A stretch of DNA of 64,000 nt from contig JASANG010003911.1 in NCBI GenBank assembly GCA_030248215.1, positions 62,001 through 126,000 of the forward strand, given 5' to 3'. Positions 1-13,300 of the stretch are shown here, one piece after another. Under the pieces are notes generated by a model. It was given only the letters and a program-made list of their open reading frames with translations. It made no database searches and was not told the DNA's origin. Every line of letters begins with the position of its first letter. Positions within the stretch are counted from its first letter, which is position 1. The position numbers and the translations under genes are program-made. The DNA comes from Enoplolaimus lenunculus (lineage: Eukaryota; Nematoda; Enoplea; Enoplida; Thoracostomopsidae).

Positions 1-824
1 AGGGTTGTTGGCCGGAAAAAATTTCCATTTTTTCCAATTTTTTTCTGAGGGGGGTGGAAAAAAATGGAAAAATATTAAACGATCCTCAAATATAATTGGC
101 AACTAAGTAAGTATGATATAAAATAACATTTTTAGACGACATGTTATCTAATTTTCATGCAGCACATTAATAGTAACCGTGTGTATATATCCACCAGGAC
201 ACATTATATGTTCGAAAAACGCGAAAATCGCTGCATATGAATATCTACATGGATTTCAGAATTTAAGCTTTGCCACGAGAGTCAATGTAAAACTACATAT
301 GCGTCTTGTCCGGTTCACTTACCAGGATTCGTCGACAGTGGAGCCAAAGTTAGGGCGCACAAAATTGAAAGCTTGCTTTTATCGTATTATTTGACACAAG
401 AATACGTCTGGATTCAACATCGGTTTGCTGGCGAGGTTGTAGCAATTGAGAGGCTTTGATGTTAGAAAAAACCCAAAAGTGTCTTGGGATTTAATATATA
501 CTTATAAAAAACATGTGTGACTTCTTTAGCTCGCTCCACTCATGAGTTTCTTATGTTCTGATGAACTCTTCCGATTATTCCACGCCAGAACTTAAATTTT
601 TAAAAGCTTAGAATTTTATGGTCCCAAATTCCTCAGTTTGACTCAAAATTTTTTGTTGAAACATTATACAAATTATATACCATATGACACGGGTTGCGGA
701 GCTAAGACAAATATTGTTAAATGTTTCCCAATTAGACGGCTGCCTAACGAGTCAATGATATATAATTTGTCCAAGTTATCGAAAAAAATTTTTGAGTCCC
801 AAAGGGTTGAACTTGTGGCCTTTC

Positions 825-955
825 CAATTTTTCAAAAATTCAGATTTGGGCATGGAATGATCAGGATATGTAATCAGAAGCTCAAATATGCAAAAAGTTT
901 CAAAATGCAAGCATTTTTGGGCAAACGCCAGTTATGGGTGGAAAAACCGATCCCT
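825..955. repeat. dispersed repeat A, copy 1
   Basis: The core reads as TTCAAAAATTCAGATTTGGG then a purine-rich segment and GCATTTTTGGGCAAACGCCA. The same block occurs at 5258-5392, 9075-9185 and 13243-13355, all in the same orientation and about 4 kb apart. The copies differ by many point changes. No terminal repeat or coding capacity is visible, so the class is unknown. Confidence 0.7.
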
Positions 956-1062
956 CAGGCAAAGAATAAATTTTTTTCCATTTTTTCCATTTTTTCCGAA
1001 AAAAATGGAAAAAATTCATTATTTCCGGTCATAATATTTTTTCCGGAAAAACATCCCTGGTT

Positions 1063-1413
1063 TGAAGCGATACTGTTATATTCTATGCTTTCAAGGTGAA
1101 CGGGAGTCGGAGATGATGCGTATGTTGTGCAGGCAGAACCGCAGGCATAAATATCCTGGTGGCACCAAATTAACGCAGCAATGGCGGATCTGGCAGCAGA
1201 ATATACAGCCGGGTTGGTGGTCCCACCCCACGATTGTCCGGGACTCTCTTTTTGAGTCGGCGCTACATAAATCCACCACTGCTGCATGCAAGGGGAATAC
1301 GACATTGTACGAAGAATAAGTGCCAAAACGACAATTGTCAAAACGACTATAGCCCCAAATGCAACAATTGCCCACTGCTTTTCAGCGACCCCACGTGGCA
1401 CATCGGTTCGCTT
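1063..1413 (-). CDS. candidate exon with one transmembrane helix, unidentified
   Basis: The minus strand is open here and encodes a short basic stretch (KRTDVPRG...), a strongly hydrophobic segment FGAIVVLTIVVLALILR suited to a single membrane helix, then a Cys/Trp-containing tail of about 70 residues. An AG at 1414-1415 could be an acceptor, but its polypyrimidine tract is poor. The reading frame runs directly into a repeat end (CAGGGATGTTTTTCCGG, near 1062), so the true downstream boundary is unknown. No family was recognised and no partner exon was found. A type II or single-pass membrane protein fragment is possible, and chance is also possible. Confidence 0.25.
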
Positions 1414-4400
1414 CTGATTTTATGATATAAACCATCTGCGTTCGCAATGGCTACTTCGAACAGTATTTTGAATTCGATTTAGGACCAGCGAAACGTTTAA
1501 CCACTATCTAGCTAAGGAAATAGGAAATAGTATGTACATCAAGGTTTAATAGATAGCCTTCAGCTCTCTGCACTACTGTCAGAAAATCATTAATCCCTTG
1601 GTTTTCCGTTTACATAAAATATACTTTTAAAACGTAAGTACAAATTTTCAAATACAGATAATATACTTTTAAGCTCTATGGCTGTATCTAAAAAACGGGC
1701 CCCAGACCATTATACCACACCTACCGTCTTATTTGGTTCCCAACGGTAATTAAACTAAATTCTATTATTTGTTTGTACACACGATTAAAAATTTAAAATC
1801 TTCGGAATCGTCGCTTTTGGCGAATTTTGGCTACTCGCAATTGTCGTTTGGATAATATTCGTTGGAGCTTGTCGTTTGGGCAATCGTCGCAGTGTGCCAC
1901 ACAAGTTATGTGTTAGTTCCAGGCTAAATTTCTGAGAAATATTGAACTGGATTACAGCGATAATTTGTCAGTGCCATGCTTAACCCCCTATACTCCACAA
2001 ATGGGAGTCCATTACACCCAATGGCTCATCATACCATTTTAAAATAAAGATTGTTTACGTTCAACGTTTTAATTTGTCCGAATAAATATCGTCTGGTTTC
2101 TCACTCGCTTCACTCGCAAAATTTGTTCACGATTTTCTTCCTGTTAAACTTGCAAAATGTTCCATGGATACATCACATGCATATTTAGGCCACTACGTTT
2201 GTGCCAGCACCATTTCTAGGGTGTTACGTCTGGTCGTAAAGGTACGAAACAAAGCTATTTTATGGTAAATTAGTGATTTTTGAGTCGATCAGCACATATA
2301 GCAGGACTTAAACTAGAGCGGCCGGATAGGCCTTATTGACTTTTTGGAAAGAGACCGACACGTGTTGATATTTCGGCCCTTGAAAACATTTACGGGACAA
2401 GCAACGGACAGTAATGAAAACCTTGAAGATTTTGCAAACACGCTAGAAAATTTTTTAACCTCTGCACTCTGCAGCTTATTGTACAACCTATAAAAGCGCC
2501 CTTTCTTCTTGTGTATTCGATAATTTCGGCCATAATCCTCCTGCGTCAACATTTATACAGCACAGCACAGATTAGAACTGCTTTGAGCGTCTTAAATGAC
2601 TTGACCGCGGGCATTTGAAACTACAATGCAGCCAGCAATCAATTTTAAAAGCCTAAACAGCACTAATTATTATGGCCCGAGCAAGTCGGACTACCAAAAA
2701 GATTTCCAATTCCGGTATACAAACCTTTTTATCTACACTTTAAAAACGAGCGGTATACTCTTTCGCACACAAGTGTTATTCCTTACTGCAAACATACATA
2801 ACACTGTAGCGCAAAACACAGTGGACAATAAATCCTTCGAGCTGATAAATGTATAATTGACTAAGAGTTGTACAGTTGGTTAGTACAAGTACACGTACAC
2901 TAGAGGGATACGTGGATATATTGACGGATTCAGAAATTGACGATGGGCGGGAATACAATTCATAAACAGTGGCGTACCTAAAATTTTGTATTGGTGGGCC
3001 ACATCCTGCCGGAGCCGTGCTTTGAGTTTGTGCTAAAAAGTAAACCTTTAACCTTGAGCAGTGACGGATCTAAATTTTTTGGTGGGATATATGAGGTTGG
3101 CCATGCTCCCTTAGCTGGCTACGAGATCAATTTCAGAGCTCTTTTAGGTCCTCTACATTTATGGCGGCTGGGTAAACTGGAACAGATCAAATTATTCATT
3201 ACGTGAGCACGATTTGAAGAAAATATCGCGAACGAAATCATAGACACTATTGTCTAGAACTCCAGTATAGAACCGGAGGCGGATCCCAAAATTTCTGAAG
3301 GGGGCTAAGTTGTAAGGTAGGGACCTTATCATTTTAGCATCAAAAAAGTTTATAGGGAAAAATTGTAAGATTTAATCACAAAATTTTTTAAATCCCTCTG
3401 TAACAGTCTGAAAACGTTTCTTGATTCATGAGCTGCGTGGTCCAAATCATCAAACAGACCCCCCCGCTCTAGTGCCAAGACGCAGAACCGAAGGTGCCGC
3501 TTAGCTTTTCTAATACATGTAGAAAAACGCTAAGCTGAAACGGTGAAAGTCGCTCCAAAACATGACAATTTCATCCCCGCCATTCTGTCCCGTTTGTCCC
3601 ATCTGTCCAACTGTCCCGATGTCCCACTGTCTCATCTGTCCCGCTGTCCAAATTATATTTTTGAATGTACTCCTGGTACATTGCTGTCATGGAAAAATGG
3701 GACGGGTACTCCTGGTACATTTCTGTCCCGGGAAAATGGGAAGGCCTTTAAAGTTACATTGGCCGATCGGATCAAGGATTTCTGTGTATGTAAGATCCGA
3801 AATTGGACAGGCTTTCCAATACCTTTGAGTTGTTCGAACAATGAAAAAAAAGCCTGGCGAGCGAAGCGAACTAGAATCCAAACGTAATCATAATGAAGAA
3901 AGTTAGTAACGTAACAGACCGTACTTACCATTTTATCTTCAAAAATTTTTCTCACGGGACAAAGATTTTAAAAAGTTACTTTAACAGGTTGTAGAAAAAC
4001 GTGCACATGTCAAAACCAAAAAAATTTTCTCGCTTGGTACCTCCTACGCTCGCAAAAATTTTCGATGAGATTATCTTTTAGTCGGAAACGAAACCAAAAT
4101 CAGATATGTCGCGCTAATTTTCACTGTGTCACTGCCGATAGACAGTTGTTCGATTGAAAAAAAATTGGCGAAAGTCATTTAAATCTTAACAAATTTGGGT
4201 GCATCCAGTGTTTTTCTGTTACGAATTTAGAAAGCCCGGTGAATAATTGCATTTGTAAATTGTACTGGTAGAAAAGTAAGTCATTTTTGAAATGTGTGTA
4301 AGTACTTTAATATATTCGTTTTTCGTTTCCGTTATTTCGATCACGGTTTCCATTATTTATACAATCCGTTATATATATACCTTGGTCCTCATGCTAAACG

Positions 4401-5257
4401 TTTACTCCAACATTGGGTCTAAAATTAAACACCAACACTGGTTTCAAAGAATATGAGAAAACACATAGCCTGACATGAAAATTACAGGTGTGAATTCGAG
4501 TAGAAATTAGCCTTTATGCAAACACTAACCTTCTACGGTGGAAATAAAGAGTCTAACTGCACGGAAAACGACTCCACTCTCCTTTATTCTGCACACAAGA
4601 AATAAATAGAGTTTAAAACTACAGTTACATCAAAAAAACTATAAAAACCGTGCCATTATAAGGATATGATGCCGCCTAACTGAAACATCAAAGTATTTCG
4701 TGAATCGCAATGTATAAAAATGTACACCGTTTAATATATAAATATCAAGATATATAAAAAATCAAAGCTATGAAAGAGAAGTAAGTTATTAAATGAATCT
4801 ATATACTACTATTCGTACAGCTCGTAGCTCAAAAATTGTCTACGGCTATATGTAAGTAAGTCTAAGTATTATTATTGGCCACAAATTGTCGAATCGACGT
4901 GATTTCGGCTTACAAGTTGCCATTCGACGAGTGAGTTTCTTGGACCCAAAATTTGTTCGGCACTACAAATCATTCGACACAGCTTACAAACCTGAGTCGA
5001 TTTGTGCTAAATTTATTTTAATCAAACGTCTGGCCGAAGAGTTGTGGTCAAATAACTGATTTAGCTCCATCCCAAATCGTTGGCAACGCGCCAAATCAGT
5101 TATTTGCCAATAACTCATTAACCAGTCATCAGATTGCGAAAAATTTAACACAAATCGACTCAGCTCTACAAGCTGCGTGGCGTGGAATAGTATATAATGT
5201 GTTTAACTTTTTGACAAAAATTATTTTGGGTCCCAAGCGTGTGGACCTTGGGCGTCA

Positions 5258-5392
5258 AAAATTGAATTTTTCAAAAATTCCAATTTGGGCGTGGATTGAG
5301 CAGGAGGGGTCATGAGAAGCTCAGCTATGAAAAACATTTTTAAATCTAACATTTTTGGACAAACGCCAACTCGGGGGATAACCGAATAGACC
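5258..5392. repeat. dispersed repeat A, copy 2
   Basis: Matches copy 1 through TTTTTCAAAAATTCCAATTT, GGGCGTGGA, CATGAGAAGCTCAG and TTTTTGGACAAACGCCAACT. The conserved region may extend upstream to about 5215, where TTTTGGGTCCCAAGCG resembles TTTGAGTCCCAAAGGG of copy 1. Confidence 0.7.
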
Positions 5393-7369
5393 CCAATTGA
5401 CTTCAAACAAAAATTTGAAATTCGCCTGCGAAGCCAACAACCAAAATATAGCAAATTACTATAGTTTTCAAGGGACTCCTCATGTTTTTACTGATTAGTA
5501 AGGTACCCGACGCTGAACCTCAAATTTGCGAAGGTTCAACAGGGCGAAGTCCGTACCATCGTAGTAAATACTTTGACACATTACGCTTTTTACCGACAGC
5601 TTTAAGGAATGTAATCCAAAATTGCGAATAAAGCGGGGAGATTAAGAATATATTCCCCAACCAGCTCTACTATGCTGAAAATTTTGGGATGGTAATAGTT
5701 CATTTGGGCCTCCCAACGTGCTTTCTACAAAAATAAGGAAAAATTAATGAGGCTACGACACAAATTCAAAATTTTGCGCCTTCCGCGCACTTAGTGAGTC
5801 TCGCGCAGAAAAACAGTAAAATTTTAAAACACAAAAAGTAAATTCTCCCACCAAAAAATAAGCCTTTGCCTAACTAAGCAAGCCTTAGCACTTATATTAA
5901 ATGTGGGGAAATGTAAACAAAAGCCATGCATCAGATAACAAAATATATAAATAACAGGTAAAACTACTAAGTACCCTGAAACAAAATTGAATACAACAGC
6001 CAGTTCCATGCAACTAACGTGTGAATCATGAAAAACAAAGTTATGAATTTCTCATCGACAACCGAGGGACCCTCCTTGTTTCTCTTTCTGGCTACGCTCC
6101 TGCAGTAAATATTTGCGCTCGCAATGCAGTGAAGCTCAAGATATATTTCTCAGTTTGCAAGTTTTCATTCCAATTCGCATTGAATAGTGAACACATTTTA
6201 GTGTTTTTAGCACTTTCCTTACTTATGAACCGGCACCCAGCTAATAGCTTTCTACATCACCCTGATCTGTCTGGAACGGTTTAATATGTGTCCGCACGAG
6301 GAAGTGTGAAGTTTTCCGCTACATTTTAAACGTACTTTCGCAGTTTTCTCTTAAAATTTAATGTTATAATACGGCTAATTCATTTTGTTTCATAGCTGTA
6401 AAAAGTAATTTTTAACTATTCTGTCAGAAATTAACGTAATCTTAGGTATTTTAAAATAACTCTAAGGACAGGTCACATATAATCATACGCATATATATTC
6501 AACGATTCTTTCATATGTGGATGTTTCTCAACTGCTAAATTTCTGAAGAAAATGTCTGATTTGTTACTAAGATCTTGCTTCGGCTATAAAATATGTGTAC
6601 AAACTAAAACTTAAAGTACGAATGCGAAACAACAACAACAAGAACAAGAACAAGAACAACAACAACAACAACAACACAAAAACAGGCTCACGAAACAGTT
6701 AAACAGCTTTTAACCAAATGTAAAAGCTCAAAAACGACTATGAATATTGACTGAGAATAAAATAATAGTACGACAACAGAAATAACCACTTGAATACCTC
6801 CTGCAACTGCTCCTGGAACTGCATAAAAATAAGGCAACAAATGCATGAGAAACGTGCCCCATTAAACAATTCCAAGCAGTTATTTCAATTTTCGTAAAAA
6901 TATTTTTAAGTAATCAGAAACGAAAGCATATGCAATGCATACAATTCAAGACACAAATCAACTATCAATGAATCAATTTAAAACTGTCTATAGTATAAAT
7001 TATACAATATTGCAAGCAAAATGCCACATAGAATAAAGTTAAACCAGCTCTGGTAGTGAAACCAAGATTCTTATTCTTTAGAAACAAAACTTGAAGATTA
7101 CATTTTTTTGATCATTACTTTTAAATTTCAAATGATACTTGATGAACATGAATATACAAAATTTATGTTGGTGGTTTCGTTTCGCAAAATACTCTCTAGT
7201 AGTAGTTATCGCATACCGAACTACTTACCTGCTCCATTGATTAATTATAAAATACTGAAGCTTATCTTAATGTTATAACTAAGTAAGTTTACTACTGGAA
7301 ACTCAACAAGCAGCTACCTACCACTTCCTATCAAAAAAACCGACAAAACATAAAAAGATAACCAAACCA

Positions 7370-10300
7370 CTATTGACTCTTTTTGGCATCGGCATCCTTT
7401 CCACGTGTAAGCAGCGCGTTTTTAATTTGATTAAAAACATCGGCAAACATCAAAGTTCCACCGAATACCGCAATGGCACCGATCCAATGCGTGAACGTGA
7501 ACGGATTTCGAAAATAAATGATCGATATCAGAAGACTAAAAAGGAAATTTATATATACAAGAACATAAACGTGCCTTAAAGACGGAAAAGGTTCCGGTTT
7601 AGTTTAAAATCCAATTTCTAAATTATTCCAATTATAAATATGCCATAGGTAACTTCATATTATATTATATTGGAGAAAAGAAGAATAAGTTAATGAAGCA
7701 GACTCCTTTTATTTAACGATGGTAAAAAATTGCAAAGCATAAATGTGTGTGTACTAATGATCTTTGACTTAAATTTCTTAGACACTCAGGTCGCGTTCGA
7801 AAATGTTGCTCGAAGAGTCGTGCGCCCTTTAGTGTTGTTTGGTTTAGTAATAATTCCATCCAAAATGCAACATTGGATAGTTGCGATAAAGCCTACTGAC
7901 AAGAAATATTCCAAGACAGTATAAAGCCTCCACTATCGTTAAACAAACAAAGGTTCACGTTGCCATAAGAAGTACATGCTACATAGATACCTGATAAATT
8001 TGCGTAATGTTACCACAAGCGTAACCGTAAGCGATGGGCATTCTGTGGTAAGAACATAAACCGATCTAATGCAACAGTATTGTGTAAGAACCGACATGGC
8101 CAGATACCACCACAAAATTGGAATCGAAACATTGATATACGGCAACGTGTATGGCGCTAGAATGAAAAGTAAACCAAATTTGGGTTTCTTGTGTTCCTTA
8201 CAGAAAATATTCCTGAAAACTACGGACAAAATCACGGAGTTTGAATGTTAAAACCCTGGCACGGCGCAACTAGAATTCCGATTTCCATCACAATTCCGAT
8301 ACAAAACGGGTACCGATTCCGATTGTACAATCAATCAGAATCCGAATTTTGAAATTTAACTTTAATCCTACTTATTGTGATATCTTGCATAAAAACTTTT
8401 TCGGTCTCATCATCTAAACACACCAAACTGTCAACGAAAATATCGCAATTTGTTCATGCGACGTTTTTGAAAATTGTTGCCAATCTAAATCAGTTCATAA
8501 GTACAAACTATCAGTACAGTCACAAAATTGGTAGTTCCGATTCCGGTTCCGGTATAAATTTGCTGTTCTAATTCTGACATAATCCAATTCGGCACTGCAG
8601 CCTGCCACTGGCTACACCCTTGAGTTTAGCACCAACGACCAATCTGCATAGTAGCAAAGAATTCACGATTTTACCGAATCCGAATCCAAATCCATTGCTA
8701 ATTTGCTGCATCCAAATACGAACCTTGAATTTTGCAAATTTCCGATATATCGATAATTTGTTTCAGAACACCAGCGCAACGAAAATCGCATAACTTTTAA
8801 ACTTGATAATATTCGGTGCCAAACCCCTGTTCTACGATCTGTGAGCGGAAACAGAAAATATTGATTTTTATGTAACAAGTTATTTAAAATTTTAATTGTT
8901 TAAAAATGTAACTGTAAACATAAAATAAACACAATACTGAAAATTGTTTAATTCGGCTTTTTCACAGGAGAAATCGAGCAAAAATGAGCTATTTTTATGT
9001 TTACTTTTCGCTGATTCAAAATTTACAAAATCTATAACGGACAAACGTGGCAGAGTAGCAATAAAAGTTTGGGACTTTCAAAAATCGATTTTTCAAAAAC
9101 TCAAATCTGGGCGTGGAATGATCGCTCAAATATACAAAAACTTTCAAAATCCAACCATTTTTGGGCAAATGCCGTCTAAGAAGAATAGCCGAACAAGTTA
9201 ACAAAGTATCGTTTTCTAAAATGCGGGAGACATTTTCCGCCTATGTTAATCCGATCAAACCGCTATAATTTCGGCCGTAATTGCAGTTTTTCAAATGTGA
9301 AAGCAAATAATTGTACCCAGGAATTTTAAGTAAAACAACTACACACATCCGGTTTTTTCTTAGAAATGAAAAACCCGGACCAGAATTTTTCTTCGTGATG
9401 TTATCTCAAATAATATTAAGTCAACGTGATACTGATGACACTACTGAAATGCACATATTATGTGCATCATCCGGCTGTATTAATAACCTAGATTTTATGC
9501 TTACCTGAAGCATTAACAATTCCAATGTGTTTGTAAATGTCACTTCCCATTATGGCGAAAAATGGTAACGGTATTGCGTGCTAAAATAAAAATGTCAAAA
9601 TCCGTGAGAGTAATTACTACATTTGGTCAATGTAAAGAACAGGGGCAGAACAGTATTATAAACATATTCCTAAGCCTAAGCCTCAGCCTAAGCTTAAGAA
9701 TGAACATATTCCGAAGCCTAAACCAAGCAAAAAAATAGTCCAAAGTTTAAGCTTACTCTTTTCTAGTCCAAAAGAATAACGTTGAGCCCTAATCTTTACA
9801 TTGGCCCAATTTTTGACAAGATTACATTGGTCCCGGCATTTGACTAGAAGAAAAATTTCTTTCGATTGAACTGGATGTAGTTATCGACAATGCCACATTC
9901 GAATAAGGTCCTGTTTCGTACTATGGCTTCTGGAAATTCCATACAAGTTTTGCTAGCTATACACTTTGAACTGTTTCTAGCTAAATAGTGTACTCCGGAA
10001 CAGAAACCAACGTTACTCCATTAAAGACGGAAGGTCCACAGAGTTAGTGTTTGAAACCAAATACAGTGTTGCAATTAAAGCGGCAAAACTGTCTAGTGTC
10101 CAGCAGTTTGGCTGCAGTTATCTATCACCAAAACTGTCATTTTTTTCTCTGCGGCCTAATATATATTTCAATCGCCCAGGCCGAAGCTGAAGCGATAACC
10201 TAAGTCTAAGCTATCCTTGTCATAATGTAATAAAATAATCACGTCGAGGGAACTAAAGTGTTTGCGTACTTTTCTCTTCCCTCACACTATAGTTCCCTCG

Positions 10301-13300
10301 ACGTTATTATTGTATTACATTATGACAAGAATATCTTACACTTAGGTTTTCGGTTCAGCTTAGGCATGGGCCATTCATAAGTATCTCAGTTAGGCAAAAA
10401 CCCATAGATAACACAAAAATAAATTTATACTATTCTTACCGAAAAGAACAAAGCTTCCCGAGGATGTTTGCCGTACCTTGTATACAAGCGTTCTTGATAG
10501 ATGCCAAGCAGGGCCGAGAAAAACAATGCAAACGTCAGCATGATGACTCCTACAACAGAACATTAGTAGCAGTGGTCACAAATAAAACGTACAAACTATT
10601 GACGCCATACGAATCATCTTACTGGAGCACCAAGAAAAACAATATAAGCAAGTTTTATCAAATATGTGTAGTACTTTTCGCCAATTAATGATTTAGAGCT
10701 AATTATGTAAAATTTCTGAACACCTGAAATGTTTAAAATTTAACTAAAAAGCAATTCGCGTACTGTTATTGTTAAATCCAGATTAAATAACGTTAACTGC
10801 ATGCTGTTGCTCAACAATGTGCGAACCGAATGAGCCACCTATACGAAAAATATTCAAGGAAATTTTTTGGTAAATGCTAATCTTACCAATACTCCACGAC
10901 AAGTATTTCGACCCATCCGCTTCGTCAGTTTCATCAGATTTTGTGTCCTGTAATATTACAAACGATGCAAGTGAGTTATATAGACCACAGCTTTTATGTC
11001 CAATGTAACGAACACAAATTCGTGCCGCCAAAATTTTGTTACACAGCAGAGGGAAAATTTGCCTGTTGCTGACAAGTTGAAATATTAACATCGAACTACT
11101 TGCGCAACACGAACGATTGCAGTTTTGCCGTTAGTAACTATGTACGCTTGCCCCGTGCCCAAATACAGATTTAATCTAGACACATGCCAAAGCAGATGCG
11201 CAGTTATAGGGCCCTGTGTCGAACTTAGTCTGATAGGTGTAACAGTGGAAGACATCACTGATCTTATATTATGCTCCTAAACTGACATTAATTGCGTGTG
11301 GTTTGGTGTTGTAATAGTGACGTTAATGGTATTTTATTGTGTTGCACGATAGTAAAACCAAGACAACTTAACATTCAAATACCATAAATACGTAAAGTAC
11401 TTCTTACTTGTTTTGAAGACGCCAGCGTGCACGTAATGATTCCAAATGTTATCAGTAGCACCGATATATATTTTTGAACAGTATACCTGAAAGAGCAAAT
11501 CACAAGCCATTTAGTAATAATACAAATCTCAGCTGTAGAAACCTGCTTTTTTGTTATTTAAACTTATATGTCAATGACATAACAACTTTTCGTTTTAAAC
11601 AAGTTTTCGACTTCATTTTACCGGGCCATAACAATCATTAAACCAGCGTTCACGAAAAATTTTACGTTCTCAATAATTCCAATTTAAAAATTTAAAAGCA
11701 TTATTCTTTAGACCTAATTTCAATGTTGATTAAAAATTACTCGGAACGCCATCGGTGTATCCTGCAGAAAACTACCATTAGCTGAAATTCGAAAGAACTG
11801 CTACGAATGTTAACAAAACAATCGAAAAAATTAAATCAGCACATTCTAATTTCAAAGTTTACACAATAATATCTGACAATGCCAACACGAAATTTGCGAT
11901 TAATAAAACACAGCTGATATACTAACATACCTTCGTTTCAAAATATACATTCCGAGCAACATATTTGCCAAAAGCGAGCCCTGAAATGTATACTGGTGAA
12001 TAAGACTTTTGTTTGAAATATTCATTTATTGCAGATTGCAGATACCACACAATCCAGAACATATGTATGTACCGCAACTATTTGTTACAAGTGTCATTTT
12101 GTAAGTTACTGTATTTACTAAAAAATGAAAAAATAATTGACACAAATATGGCGGAGCGGTTAAAACAGTTTAGCAAAATTTTGAGTCATTAATCAAAAAG
12201 TTTTGGCACCAGGTGGAGACAGATCAAGAGTTGAACAGGACTGAGATAAATTTGTACGGATCCACAAAAAAGGTTAATAAAATGTGATTCAAAATAAATT
12301 GCTTTTTGAAGCGCATGTCGCAGGCCTATAGAAGACGCAGGTCCTGACGCCGCAGTCTCACTGACCTCCAGTATGATCCGTTTATGGTCACGAACTTAAA
12401 TTACGCTAAATCCGTGCGACGTCCCTTTAAAGTGTTTAGCGCCATTTCACATGGAGAAGATGTCTAGGGTCTGAACTGGCGACAAAACAAACACATCTGA
12501 GAAGACACAAAACAAGTTCAAGTCCGCATTACTCGGTCCTAAGGGTCTGACCAACGTTATACAACCCAAAATGAAAAGAACATAATACTTACGGATCGAA
12601 AGATAATATGTAATGGCACGGGAATATGAAAGTTTAACGCCTGGTTATTAATCACGTTGACGCCGAAGAATATCAATGTCATCACGAAGTAGCTCCTGCA
12701 ATAAAACAAACAATAATTGAAACATAGGTTTTCCACGATATTTCGCAAAGTTTCACTACGTTCGGCTGAAAACCACCAGTAACATTGGTACTGGTACAGC
12801 AAAATTATTGTTGTGCATGACCAAGATTGTCGCTATAGTTGTTACTAGTACACGTAGTTGCACACATGTGCAACTGGACTAAGGCTTTTGCGACCCAAGG
12901 CTAATTTGTTGCCTGGGCCTCTCTCATTTAAGTGAACGAAGTTAAAAACTCTTTTTTTCGAAAAGTTGTAACGCTTTTCAGATATATGAACGCATCCGAA
13001 ACAATAGGCATTATCTATGCATACTCTTAATTTGCATACATAACGTAAACAGAATCTGTTGGAACGCTGCCCAAAATGCGTATGTGGGGCGTACCAGCTT
13101 TAATATATAGATATATAGTGATAGCAAGTAAATTTTCATTTACAAATTATTGGTAAGCACCAACAGGGATTTAGCCAGGAGCGACATTCCCCCTGAAACT
13201 ACGCTCGTCACCTCTGAGCTAAATGAGCACTTGAAACCAAATTGACAAAAAATTTTGGGCCCCTTTGATTTGGGCGTGGAATTATCAAGGGAGGTCATGA

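Larger units (their letters stand above)
1..7369. other. intergenic region with dispersed repeats, no confident gene
   Basis: No exon chain or recognisable protein domain was found. The stretch holds a poly-A/poly-T Cccgg-type repeat end at 1-75 that reappears at about 965-1062, copies of the dispersed repeat annotated at 825-955 and 5258-5392, a TGTCCC-type minisatellite at 3585-3660, and several lines reading GGATCC...AAATTTTTGGTGGG (about 2969, 3064, 3283) that look like ends of small DNA transposons. A short AAC/AAG microsatellite lies at about 6625-6676. The region downstream of the SLC35B4 stop (below 7370) probably contains its 3' UTR, but no clear AATAAA on the minus strand was found within 500 bases. 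Confidence 0.6.
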
